The notes beneath the pieces were generated by a model. The model was not told the origin of the DNA and ran no database searches. It was given only the letters and a program-made list of their open reading frames with translations. Of a stretch of DNA of 64,000 nt, positions 26,825 through 35,263 are shown piece by piece (the first letter of the stretch is position 1; each line of letters starts with the position of its first letter). Both the position numbers and the translations under genes were made by a program. The stretch covers positions 1-64,000 of the forward strand of contig NZ_JASBQE010000061.1 in assembly GCF_029960785.1 (NCBI RefSeq), given 5' to 3'. This DNA comes from Polyangium sp. 15x6. GTDB taxonomy: Bacteria > Myxococcota_A > Polyangia > Polyangiales > Polyangiaceae.

Positions 26825-27466
26825 TTACTTCTTGTAGATCTGGGCGGCGGCGAGGCCGGCGCCGCGGGTGGCCTTCACGATGACCTTGCCGGGGCCGCCG
26901 ATGGGCAGCGGGTTCTTGAAGCAACCGTTCGCCTTGCCGCCGAGGATGGCCGTGGCGCCCTGGCCGCTGCTCTGGGCGAGGACCTGGGGGGGCAGGGGGG
27001 CGGCGTGGAGGACGAGCTGCACGTCGAGCTGCTGGATGCCGACGCCCGAGGCGATGACCGAGTAGCACTTGCCGGCCTCGATGTTGATCGCCTGCTCGAG
27101 GACCTGGCCCTCCTGGAACTGCGCGGCGAAGGGCTGGCCGTCGGGCTGCATGCCGGGGGCCTCCGAGGAGGCGAGGCCCTGGAGCGCGAGCGTGGCGACC
27201 TGGGCGGCCGCGGGGGCGATCGGCGTGGCCGGGCTACCCCCCGTGGCGCCCGTCGCACCCGTCGCGGCGGGCGCCGGGGTGGTCGGGGTGGGCGTCACGG
27301 CGGGGGCGGGCTGCTGGTACTGGTTCGGGTTGTACGAGCCGGGCTGCTGGCCCTGGGCGTACTGGTTCTGCTGCGAGGGGTCGTTCGGGTCCGGGGTGTC
27401 GCTGCCGCCGCAGCCGACGGCGAAGAGGCCCAGCAGGGCCACGGGGAGGATCATCGAGAGGCGCAT
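26825..27466 (-). CDS. Small Gln/Pro/Thr-linker lipoprotein
   Basis: 213 residues. ATG at 27466 has a good AAGGAG ribosome site and gives signal MRLSMILPVALLGLFAVGC. The mature part begins with a low-complexity Gln/Asn/Pro/Thr/Ala linker (about 25-95). It ends with a compact ~110-residue domain (QFQEGQVLEQAINIEAGKCYSVIASGVG...CFKNPLPIGGPGKVIVKATRGAGLAAAQIYKK) holding two cysteines. This domain type recurs in myxobacterial lipoproteins of unknown role, as far as I recall. Confidence 0.88.
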   Translation of the reverse strand: MRLSMILPVALLGLFAVGCGGSDTPDPNDPSQQNQYAQGQQPGSYNPNQYQQPAPAVTPTPTTPAPAATGATGATGGSPATPIAPAAAQVATLALQGLASSEAPGMQPDGQPFAAQFQEGQVLEQAINIEAGKCYSVIASGVGIQQLDVQLVLHAAPLPPQVLAQSSGQGATAILGGKANGCFKNPLPIGGPGKVIVKATRGAGLAAAQIYKK

Positions 27467-27662
27467 GGGTTGGCTCCTTGGAAATCTATGCTGCCGTGGT
27501 TCGGGAGCGCGGCGGCGTCGCCGCACCTCGGAAGACGCTCGGGGCCGACGCTGCGGCTCACCGATGCTTGGGCTTTAAGACGGCCCAGGCGTCCGCTACT
27601 TACACCGAATTCGTGCTGTGAGGGGAGGGGTTTGGACGCGGCGTTCGTCGCAGAACCGTGCT

Positions 27663-27686
27663 CGGGGCCGAGGGGCCTCGGCCCCG
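27663..27686 (-). terminator. Terminator hairpin after the cysteine-rich lipoprotein gene
   Basis: Perfect 10-bp inverted repeat cggggccgag/ctcggccccg with a 4-nt loop, 7 nt beyond the stop codon at 27694 on the minus strand. Confidence 0.65.
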
Positions 27687-27693
27687 GCCGGTT

Positions 27694-28764
27694 TCACTTG
27701 GGCTGCTCGATGCAGCAACCCGTGAGGCAGTAGTAGCCGAAGTCGCAGGGCTCCTGGCCGGGCAGACCGCAGGGCTGGATGCCGGTCGGGCACTGCTCGG
27801 GGGGGGGGTCGCCGGCGTCCGTGCCACCCATGCCGCCGCCGCCGTCGACGCCCGCGTCGGGGGGCGGCGGGAAGCACTCGGGCGGCAGGGTGTCCTTGCC
27901 GATGCAGAGCTCGCACTTGCCGCATTCGTTGTAGCAGGCGCCCTTCACCTGGGTGCAGGGGGCGCACTTCTTCGGGTCGTCGAGGTTCTCGAGGTCGCAG
28001 GCGAAGTTGCCCTGGCCGTCCTCGGTGCCGAGCCAAACGGGACCGTACGCCTGTCCGTTCTTGTGAAGGACGCAGCAGCCGAAGCAATCGCAGCCGTTCG
28101 GGGTGAGCGACGGGCAGATCTGCTTGCAGGTGTCCGGCTGATTGTTGAGCAGCTCGTCACAGCTCAGGCCCGTGCCGGGCGTGTTTGCGTTCGGATTGTA
28201 CGCGCACGAGCTACCGTTCCACCACTCCGGGTTGTAGCCCGGCGCGACGGAAAGCGGGTCGCACTTGTGGTTCCAGTAGCATTCGTCGTTGCCCGAGCCG
28301 GAGTTCGAATCCCAGAAGCAGTCCGTAATGCACGCTGCGCCGGAGCCGCCGGGGATGCTCACGCCGAGGCCCGTCTCGCTGTTGTCGCAGGGGCCGAGGC
28401 ACTCCGAATCCTGCCAGTCGATGAAGCCGTCGCCGTCGTTGTCGATCGTGTCGCCGCACTGGTAGACCTGGTTGACGCATGCGGCCATGACGAACCCGCC
28501 GTCGGGGCCCCCCCAGCCATCCGGGCCGGCGTCCGGGATGTTGCCCGTGCCGCCGGAGCCGCCCGTGCTGCCGCCCACGCCGCCCACGCCGCCCACGCCG
28601 CCCGCGCCGCCCGCATTGCCGCCCGCGCCGCCCGCGCCGCCGCTCGCGCCCGAGCCGCTGGGACTCTGCGTCTGGGGATCATCGCTACAGCCCACGGCAA
28701 TGAGGGACGCGACGAGGGGGCTCGCGAGGAGCAGGACCATTACGCTCTTGGAGAAGGACGGCAT
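27694..28764 (-). CDS. Cysteine-rich lipoprotein with Gly-rich linker
   Basis: 356 residues. The start at 28764 has an AGGAG site and gives lipobox SLIAVGC. Next comes a ~45-residue Gly/Ser/Ala linker (GGVGGVGGVGGSTGGSGG). The body has about 30 cysteines and a calcium-type motif DNDGDGFIDWQDSEC, a pattern common in myxobacterial surface proteins (MopE/thrombospondin type 3-like). No catalytic motif. Likely a disulfide-rich surface protein; specific role unknown. Confidence 0.88.
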   Translation of the reverse strand: MPSFSKSVMVLLLASPLVASLIAVGCSDDPQTQSPSGSGASGGAGGAGGNAGGAGGVGGVGGVGGSTGGSGGTGNIPDAGPDGWGGPDGGFVMAACVNQVYQCGDTIDNDGDGFIDWQDSECLGPCDNSETGLGVSIPGGSGAACITDCFWDSNSGSGNDECYWNHKCDPLSVAPGYNPEWWNGSSCAYNPNANTPGTGLSCDELLNNQPDTCKQICPSLTPNGCDCFGCCVLHKNGQAYGPVWLGTEDGQGNFACDLENLDDPKKCAPCTQVKGACYNECGKCELCIGKDTLPPECFPPPPDAGVDGGGGMGGTDAGDPPPEQCPTGIQPCGLPGQEPCDFGYYCLTGCCIEQPK

Positions 28765-28951
28765 GTAAAGTCTCCTTGCCTGAAGCTCTGGCTCCGGGGG
28801 GCTCGGGTTCCCGGGCCGTGTCCACGGACGAACGAAGCGAAGGCAGAATGCACGAGGCGCGCCAGGCAGGCAAGGCATGGATGAGCGCCGAAATATCGCA
28901 TTTCAACGCGGGCGGCCGGCGTGGGTGGTTGCACGAGTGACCAGGTGTTGT

Positions 28952-28977
28952 CGTCAGTCGGGAATCGCCCGACGACG
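28952..28977 (-). terminator. Possible terminator hairpin after the CPBP protease gene
   Basis: Stem cgtc-a-gtcggg / cccgac-gacg with one bulge and a 5-nt loop, starting 14 nt beyond the stop at 28991. Confidence 0.45.
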
Positions 28978-28990
28978 GCGCGGGCAGGAT

Positions 28991-29776
28991 TCAGACGAGG
29001 CGCGAGAGGATGGCCCAGGTAATGTGGACCATTGCATGGGCGAGGATTGCGGCTTCCAGGCTGCGGCGGAAATAGAGCCAGCCGAAGACCATGCCGGCGC
29101 ATGCATTCAAAACGATGGTCCGCGCGACCACGGGGACCGTCAGCGAGACGCTCAGCCCGAGGACGGCGGGCAGGTGGGCTGCCCCGAAAACGAGGGCGGC
29201 GATCACGACCGCGGCCCACATCGTCCCCGCAGGAGGGCTGCCCGAGGCCTTCCCGCGGATACTTCCGATGAGCCAGGCGAGAAAGGTCGCGAGGCCCCAT
29301 CGAAAGATGAGCTCCTCGTTGATTCCCCCGGCGAGGGCGCCCGCGACCCTCTGGTTCAGGGGGAGGTCCTGGAGGATGCGGAGGCGCTGCGCCGCTTCGC
29401 CCATGGAGGGGGCGAAGAGTTGGTCGAGGACGGGGAGCACGAGCGCGGCGAGGACCCCGAGACCGAGGGCGAGCGGCGCTTCTTTCGAGAATCCCGGAGA
29501 AAGCTTCGGTTCACGCCCTGCCCATGCGGCGATGTGGGATCGCAGGTGCAATCGGGGCGCGAAGGCCATCCCGACCGCGACGCCCAGTGCCACGAAGAGG
29601 AGGGACTGGAACACCGACGCGACCACGAGCGCTGTCAGCGACGGCACGGGCGTACCGCTCGTCGTCGCCAATTGCCGGAGCTGCGGGATCAGGATGGGGA
29701 GCAGGCCGAGGACGCCCACGACCCCCATGCCGAAGAGTACGGCGAACTTCCTTCGTGAATGCTGCCCAGTTGCCAT
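28991..29776 (-). CDS. CPBP-family intramembrane metalloprotease
   Basis: 261 residues with about seven hydrophobic segments. The three motifs of the CPBP (CAAX prenyl protease 2-like/bacteriocin-processing) family are all present: EELIFRWG (Glu154, Glu155, Arg159), VFGAAHLP (His201) and ILAHAMVHITW (His247, His251). Members cleave peptides inside the membrane; the substrate is unknown here. ATG at 29776 is chosen because the longer frame adds 51 Arg-rich residues with no homology signal. Confidence 0.93.
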   Translation of the reverse strand: MATGQHSRRKFAVLFGMGVVGVLGLLPILIPQLRQLATTSGTPVPSLTALVVASVFQSLLFVALGVAVGMAFAPRLHLRSHIAAWAGREPKLSPGFSKEAPLALGLGVLAALVLPVLDQLFAPSMGEAAQRLRILQDLPLNQRVAGALAGGINEELIFRWGLATFLAWLIGSIRGKASGSPPAGTMWAAVVIAALVFGAAHLPAVLGLSVSLTVPVVARTIVLNACAGMVFGWLYFRRSLEAAILAHAMVHITWAILSRLV

Positions 29777-29802
29777 ATCGGCTTTCTGGGGCAAGCGGGC
29801 GT

Positions 29803-30411
29803 TCAGCGCAAGACCTCGATCCCACGCGCCGCGATGCGATCGAGGACCGCAGGGTCGTCGACCGAGCCGAGTCGAACGTCGAGATGCGCGAGCTTGGGGA
29901 GCGTTTCCAGGCTCGCCGCGTGCGTCCAATCGCCGGTCAGGGTGAGATGCGTGAGCTTGGCCAATCCTTCGAGGGGGCGGAGATCGCGGAGCTCGTCGAA
30001 AAAGCCGTGGCCGTCGAGATCGAGCGTCTCGAGGGCCTCGAGCGCGCCGATTCCTGCGAGCGAGCGGAGCGCATAGGTGTCGTCCTCGCCGCCGGTATAG
30101 ACGCCGGCGCCGCTTTCCATCATCATGTAGATCTCGTTTCCGCCGTCGAAATCGAGCCGATCGAGCCGCGCGACCTTCTTGCGATCGAGCTTGATCGAAT
30201 GCAGCCGGGCCATGGCCGCCCGGAGCCGATCCGTATCGTCGTCGCCCTCGATCCCTTCGAGCTTGGCCTCGACCCGCTCCGGATTCACGGCCTCGGCCTC
30301 CATCAGCGCGCCGAGCACGGCGATGTGCAGGCCGGGATCCGGGAAAACGATGCGGGTCTCGTCCTTGTCCTTGTCCGCGGCCTTCTTCGTCGCGGCTTTT
30401 TTCGTGGTCAT
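29803..30411 (-). CDS. Leucine-rich-repeat-like small protein coupled to the kinase fusion
   Basis: 202 residues, starting with a Lys/Ala-rich tail (MTTKKAATKKAADKDKDE) and lacking a signal. About 30-80 is a helical segment (PGLHIAVLGALMEAEAVNPERVEAKLEG). The C-terminal half contains three to four leucine-rich-like turns (LEALETLDLDGHGF, LAKLTHLTLTG, LPKLAHLDVR). The start ATG overlaps the stop of the upstream kinase fusion by ATGA, so the two are translated together. A binding or adaptor role for the kinase is a reasonable inference, not shown. Confidence 0.85.
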   Translation of the reverse strand: MTTKKAATKKAADKDKDETRIVFPDPGLHIAVLGALMEAEAVNPERVEAKLEGIEGDDDTDRLRAAMARLHSIKLDRKKVARLDRLDFDGGNEIYMMMESGAGVYTGGEDDTYALRSLAGIGALEALETLDLDGHGFFDELRDLRPLEGLAKLTHLTLTGDWTHAASLETLPKLAHLDVRLGSVDDPAVLDRIAARGIEVLR

Positions 30412-33400
30412 TGGGGTGTTTTTTCTCGGAAATCGTACGCCCGGCGCGCGCGGAAGGCCTCCAGCGGCGTCGGGAACCAGCGCAAATGGCGGAAGGCCTC
30501 CGGGATGTCGAGCTCGCCGTGCGGATCCGGCGGACCCTCGACGGGGGCGCTCGCGAAGATCGAACGCGCTTCGTCGAGGTACGCGGCCAGCGCGCTTTCC
30601 GGCTCGCTCGCGCGCATCGAGCGATATTCGAGCTCGCCCCCGCGGTAGGTCAAATCGTTCAGGCGGAGCGCGGGCCGGGGACGGCCGGCGACGTGTGTCC
30701 ACGTGCCCGTTTCGGCGTCGCACCGGTACATCGGGAGCAGCTTCCAGCCGTCGCTCGCGATCATGTGGATCGCGGCGACGATGTAGAGGAAGACCGCCTC
30801 CGTGATGAAGGAATTGAAATGAATCCGGACCCAGCCCGGCCGGATCACGCCGCTGCCGGCCTCGAGCGCGCCCGCGAAGGCCGCGGAATGCTCGTGGCCT
30901 TTGCCGAGGATGCGGCGGCCATGAGGAGCCGCCGAGGCGCATTCGCCACGCGCCTGGATGCCGAAGAGATCGTTCAGCAGGGCGACGACGAAGTTCCAGT
31001 GGAGGAACTGGTCGCGGTCGTGGCGGATCAGGAGCGATACGAAGGACAATCGTTCGAGGCCCGGATCGCCGAGCAGCCAGATCTTTCCGTTCGTCCGGAA
31101 CGAGGCCATGGCGCGGCTGACGAAATCGTTTTCGCGGGCGCGAATCGTGTCCGTGCCGATGGCCGCCTTGAGCTGGAAGGCAAGGCCCGCGCGGATGGAG
31201 CCGAGGACGGCTTCCGTGCCCGTCTCCTTGCGGCGGTCGACGAGCGAGCGCTTGGCGACGAGGACGCCGGGCGCGCCGGCGCCGCCGATGAATTCGTGCG
31301 GCGAGAGGAAGACGGCGTCCTTGTACGCGAGGGCGCCGTGGCCCGCGGGGTTCATTCGAATGTCGAGGGAAGGCCCCGCGGCGGTGTAATCCCAGAAGGA
31401 GAGCGCGCCGTGCCGGTGCAGGAGGGTCGTGATCGCGACGTCGTCCGAGAGGATGCCCGTCACGTGGGATGCCGCCGAAAAACTCCCGATCTTGAGCGGG
31501 CGGTCCGCATGTCGGACGAGCTCCGCTTCGAGCGCGTGCAGATCGATGCGGCCCTCGGCGTCCACGTCGATCGTCACGACGTCGGCGATGGATTCGCGCC
31601 AGCGGAGCACATTCGAATGGGGCTGGTAAGGTCCGATGAAGACGACGGGGCGCTCGTTCTCCGGGATCCGAGCCCGCAGGCGATACCGTTCGTCGAGCGC
31701 GGGCGGGACCTGGAGCCCGAGCGCGCGGATCACCTCGTCGATCGCGGACGTCGCGCCCGATCCGCAGAAGATGACGATGTCGTCGCTGCCGCCCCCCACG
31801 CTCTCGTGAATGATTTCACGCGCGTCCTCGCGGAGGAGCGACGTCTGTGTGCCGGTGCCCGAGGACTCCGCGTGTGCATTCGCGTGGAGCGGCATCACCT
31901 CGTTGCGGAGAAACTCCTCGAGGAAGCGTAGCGAGCGGCCGGAGGCCGTTTCATTCGCATAGACGAGGCGCCGTGGTCCGAAGGGCCCGGGAAGGACCAC
32001 GTCGTCCCCGATGACCGAGGCGCGCACCTTCGCGAGGAGCGCCTCCTTGTCGGAGCGCGCGTCGCGCGGGCATGCTTGCGGGCGGGTCGCGTCCGCATCG
32101 TCGATCGGGGCGTGCGGGACGTCGAGCAGGGTCCGGAGGCCTTCGACGAATCCGCTCAGGCTTTGCTCGACGAGCGTTTCCGTGCCAGCCGCGGCGGCCC
32201 GCATCGTGCTCGCCAGGGTCATTCGCATCAGCGTCTTCGTGCCCATCGTGCGATCGCTGTGCGTGCCCACGAGGAGTGCCTGCGTCGCACGCCGGGCGAT
32301 GCCGGCGTCCGTCTGCTGGAGGGCGTCGATGAGGTCGCGATTGATGGCCTCGGCGAGCATGAAGGCCATGGCGGGGCTCCATGCGAAGAGGCGCGCGAGC
32401 GGCTCGGGCGCGAGCTCGAGGAGCACCACGTCTTCCCGCGCGATACACGTGACCCGCTGCGGGCCGAGGTCGAGCAGCGCTTCCATGCCCATGGTCTTTC
32501 CGGGCCCGAGGACGGCGAGGTGCGTTTGCCTCGGGCCCGAGCGGACGGTGATCTCGACGGCGCCACGCGCGAGGATGAAGCCCGAGCCGCTGCGCGCGCC
32601 TTCGGCGAAGATCGTGCGCCCGCGCGGCACCACGCGCTCGACGAGGGCGCCCGCGACCTGCGCGATCTGTTCGATGCTGAAGGATTCGAAGAAAGGAAGG
32701 GCACGGAGGGAGACGGCGATGTGCGGGGAGATCGGCTGGCCCTCGCCGAGGTCCTCGGCCGGGGCCACGGCGGCGGAGGGCGCGGGCCCCGCCATTTCAC
32801 GGGTGACGGCCCTGAGCTCGTTGCAAAGGAATAGGGAGAGGCGGCGGAGGACCTTCAGCGCGGCGGGGTGGCGCGTGCGCCTGAGGTGCTCGAATTCGGC
32901 GATCTCCAGCGTATACCCCGACGCGCGCCGGACCGCGGTGACGGTGGCCGCGCGGAGCATGGGCTGGTTCAAGGCGAGCTCGCCGAGCACGCCGCCGGGG
33001 CCGCTCTCGCCGACGAAGATGCGGTCGTCGCCGGGCGTCCGGCTCGAGACCGCGAGGAGCCCGTCCTCGACGAGATAAAGCTTGTCGGCCGGCGAGCCCT
33101 GCATGCAAAGGACGTCGCCGACCTCGGCGCGGAAGGGCCGCATGAGCGAGGCCATCTCGCGGATCTCGTCGCCGTCGAGGTCCGAGAAGAGCGCCGTTCC
33201 GCGCAGCAACGAGGCGATCGCGTCGGGGCCGTTCGCCGTCCGCGTGGTGACGCCGGAGTCCGCTTTGGGCTCCACCTCCGCGCCCGCGGCGCGCCGAATG
33301 CCGCGGAGCACGGCGCCCGAGAGCTGCTCCCAGGCCTGGCTCCACGCCTCGGCGAGCTCGTCGGGCATCTGGCCGCCCTCGGAGAGATCGAGCTCCGCGC

Positions 33401-34649
33401 GGAGCGCCTCGCCGAACGAATCGACGTGCACCTCGCGGACGCCGTAAAGCACGTGCCGCGCGCCGAGCTCTTCGAGCATCGCGTGGAGCCCGTGCGCATC
33501 ACGCAGGCAAGCGACGCTCGCGGTCAAGGCGGTGACGAGCTTGCGCCCCTGGCCGGAGAGGTCGTCCGGGAAGAGATGCCGCATCTCGGGGTGGCGCGCG
33601 AAGAGGCGATCGTAGAATCGCTGGGAAAAGCTCGATCGCGAGAGCGCCCGCTTGAACATCATGCGCACGAGCTCGGCTTGTCGTTCCGACGGCGAGGCCG
33701 CGATCTCGGGGAGCAAGCCGAGCGCGCGGCTCGTCGCGACCACGCCTTCGAGGGCGTCCGCGAGCGCGTCCGCGGAGGCGAAGCGCTTGGCGGGATCCTT
33801 TTGCACCGCGCGATCGACGGTCGCGGCGAGCTCGAAGGGGACGTCGGGCCGGAGCGCGGCGATGCTCGGCAGGGGCTCTTTGAGGATCGCCTCGACGAGC
33901 TGCATCAAAGGCCGCTTGGGCCCATACGGCGGCGCGCCGGCGAGCAGCTCCCAGAGGATGAGGCCGAGGGAATAGATGTCGCTCGCGATGGTCGCGGGCG
34001 CGCCCTTCCACAGCTCGGGCGCGAGGTAGCGGGGCGTGCCGAGGATATCCCCTTTTCGGGTGACGTCGGCCGAGGGCATGCCCGCGGTGGCCACGAAGCG
34101 CGCGATGCTCTCGGGGCCCGCCTCCTCGGGCGCGGGCCGCGCCGGGACCTTGGCGACGCCGAAATCGATGAGCTTGCCAGCGCCCGCGCGGGTGCGCATG
34201 ACATTGGCCGGTTTGAGGTCCCGATGCAGGACGGAGGCGCGATGGGCGGCCGCGAGCCCACGCGCGACGTCGACGCCGAGCGCGAGGCTCTCCTGCCAGT
34301 CGAGCGTGCCGGCGAGCGTATCGAGGCTCTGCCCGGCGACGAGCTCGTACACGATGTAAGGCTGCCCGAGCGCCTCGCCGCTGCGGTAGACCGCGACCAC
34401 GTTCGGATGCTCGATGCGGCCGAGCGCGAGGGCCTCGAGGCGGAAGCGCTCGCGGTCGCGCTCCGCCGGAGAAGCGCCGCGGATCATTTTGATCGCGACG
34501 TGGCGATCGAGTGTGAGATCGAGGGCGCGCCAAACCTCGCCCATCGCCCCTTCGCCGAGCCGCTCGAGGAGGCGATACCCATCGAACTCCGTGAGGGTCC
34601 TCGCGGCAGAGGAAGCAGGCGGGGGGGTGGAGGGGCCCGATTCGAACAC
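30408..34649 (-). CDS. Ser/Thr kinase-globin-double cNMP-binding-class V aminotransferase-like fusion
   Basis: 1413 residues, cytoplasmic, no membrane segment. Residues 25-300 form a Hanks-type kinase: GEGAMGEV, Lys54, HRDLKPAN (142-149), DFG (162-164), APE. Residues ~320-455 match a globin: FYDRLFARHPEMRHLFP and a proximal-His pattern ELGARHVLYGV (His399). Two cyclic-nucleotide-binding folds follow at ~480-600 (LFSDLDGDEIREMA...GGVLGELAL) and ~645-770. From ~880 to 1270 lies a class V aminotransferase/cysteine desulfurase fold (VIFCGSGATSAIDEVI, SHVTGILSD, FWDYTAAGPS). There the PLP-binding 'SPHK' lysine reads SPHE (Glu1119, codon 31293-31295), so normal PLP chemistry looks impossible. It probably senses a gas ligand and a nucleotide and signals by phosphorylation. 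Confidence 0.9.
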   Translation of the reverse strand: MFESGPSTPPPASSAARTLTEFDGYRLLERLGEGAMGEVWRALDLTLDRHVAIKMIRGASPAERDRERFRLEALALGRIEHPNVVAVYRSGEALGQPYIVYELVAGQSLDTLAGTLDWQESLALGVDVARGLAAAHRASVLHRDLKPANVMRTRAGAGKLIDFGVAKVPARPAPEEAGPESIARFVATAGMPSADVTRKGDILGTPRYLAPELWKGAPATIASDIYSLGLILWELLAGAPPYGPKRPLMQLVEAILKEPLPSIAALRPDVPFELAATVDRAVQKDPAKRFASADALADALEGVVATSRALGLLPEIAASPSERQAELVRMMFKRALSRSSFSQRFYDRLFARHPEMRHLFPDDLSGQGRKLVTALTASVACLRDAHGLHAMLEELGARHVLYGVREVHVDSFGEALRAELDLSEGGQMPDELAEAWSQAWEQLSGAVLRGIRRAAGAEVEPKADSGVTTRTANGPDAIASLLRGTALFSDLDGDEIREMASLMRPFRAEVGDVLCMQGSPADKLYLVEDGLLAVSSRTPGDDRIFVGESGPGGVLGELALNQPMLRAATVTAVRRASGYTLEIAEFEHLRRTRHPAALKVLRRLSLFLCNELRAVTREMAGPAPSAAVAPAEDLGEGQPISPHIAVSLRALPFFESFSIEQIAQVAGALVERVVPRGRTIFAEGARSGSGFILARGAVEITVRSGPRQTHLAVLGPGKTMGMEALLDLGPQRVTCIAREDVVLLELAPEPLARLFAWSPAMAFMLAEAINRDLIDALQQTDAGIARRATQALLVGTHSDRTMGTKTLMRMTLASTMRAAAAGTETLVEQSLSGFVEGLRTLLDVPHAPIDDADATRPQACPRDARSDKEALLAKVRASVIGDDVVLPGPFGPRRLVYANETASGRSLRFLEEFLRNEVMPLHANAHAESSGTGTQTSLLREDAREIIHESVGGGSDDIVIFCGSGATSAIDEVIRALGLQVPPALDERYRLRARIPENERPVVFIGPYQPHSNVLRWRESIADVVTIDVDAEGRIDLHALEAELVRHADRPLKIGSFSAASHVTGILSDDVAITTLLHRHGALSFWDYTAAGPSLDIRMNPAGHGALAYKDAVFLSPHEFIGGAGAPGVLVAKRSLVDRRKETGTEAVLGSIRAGLAFQLKAAIGTDTIRARENDFVSRAMASFRTNGKIWLLGDPGLERLSFVSLLIRHDRDQFLHWNFVVALLNDLFGIQARGECASAAPHGRRILGKGHEHSAAFAGALEAGSGVIRPGWVRIHFNSFITEAVFLYIVAAIHMIASDGWKLLPMYRCDAETGTWTHVAGRPRPALRLNDLTYRGGELEYRSMRASEPESALAAYLDEARSIFASAPVEGPPDPHGELDIPEAFRHLRWFPTPLEAFRARRAYDFREKTPQ

Positions 34650-34908
34650 GCGGCGATGGTAGGCCAGCGTGTGGGGGCGGCAAGGCGAATCAGCGCGGGA
34701 AATCTGCGGCGGTCAGGACAAGGCTTACGCCTCGCCGTGCGCGGGCGATGTCTGCTCGACTTCACCGGTCTCCGGGTCCACGTCCTCAATGGGCTTGCGC
34801 TCGCGCAGGTAGCGGCGGATCGCCTCGTTCCGCACGAGGATCGGCCCTCGCCGCGCGCCGCGGGCCTTTCGATCGGCGCCGCTGTCGGAGGGATACTCGC
34901 CGAGGATC

Positions 34909-35223
34909 GATGTCCCGCGAGGGCGGGATCGTTTTCGGGAAGGCCGGGGCGATGTCCCGCGAGGGCGGGATCGTTTTCGGGAAGGCCGGGGCGATGTCCC
35001 ACGAGGGCGGGGAGACGTCCCGCGAGGGCGGCCCGGCGTCCCGCAAGGGCGGGGCGATGTTCCGCAAGGGCGGGCCGGCGTCCCGCAAGGGCGGGGTGAT
35101 GTTCCGCAAGGGCGGGGTGATGTTCCGCAAGGGCGGGGTGATGTTCCGCAAGGGCGGGGCGGTGTTCCGCGAGGGCGGGCACGCGTTCCGCAAGGGCGGG
35201 GCGGTGTTCCGCGAGGGCGCCCA
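34909..35223. repeat. 21-bp tandem repeat array B, fifteen units
   Basis: Fifteen consecutive 21-bp units. Units 1-4 alternate gatgtcccgcgagggcgg-type and cgttttcgggaaggcc-type (a 42-bp duplication); units 8 and 10-12 are gatgttccgcaagggcgg-type. The core TTCCGCRAGGGCGG recalls array A (TTCCGTRGGAGCG). All frames remain open, producing low-complexity pseudo-proteins on both strands. In the rest of the 614-nt gap (34650-35263), I see only a 60-residue minus-strand stretch ending at 34725 (..[26 protein letters not shown]) that looks protein-like but has no start codon of its own. Confidence 0.92.
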
Positions 35224-35263
35224 ATGTGTGCAACCGGAATCTTGGGAGAGGGGACCGACCGCC

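Noticed and set aside
34725-34915. Possible small protein on the minus strand ending ..[18 protein letters not shown]
   Set aside because: Sequence looks protein-like for ~40 residues but no ATG, GTG or TTG start precedes it before the repeat array; noted only within the array entry.
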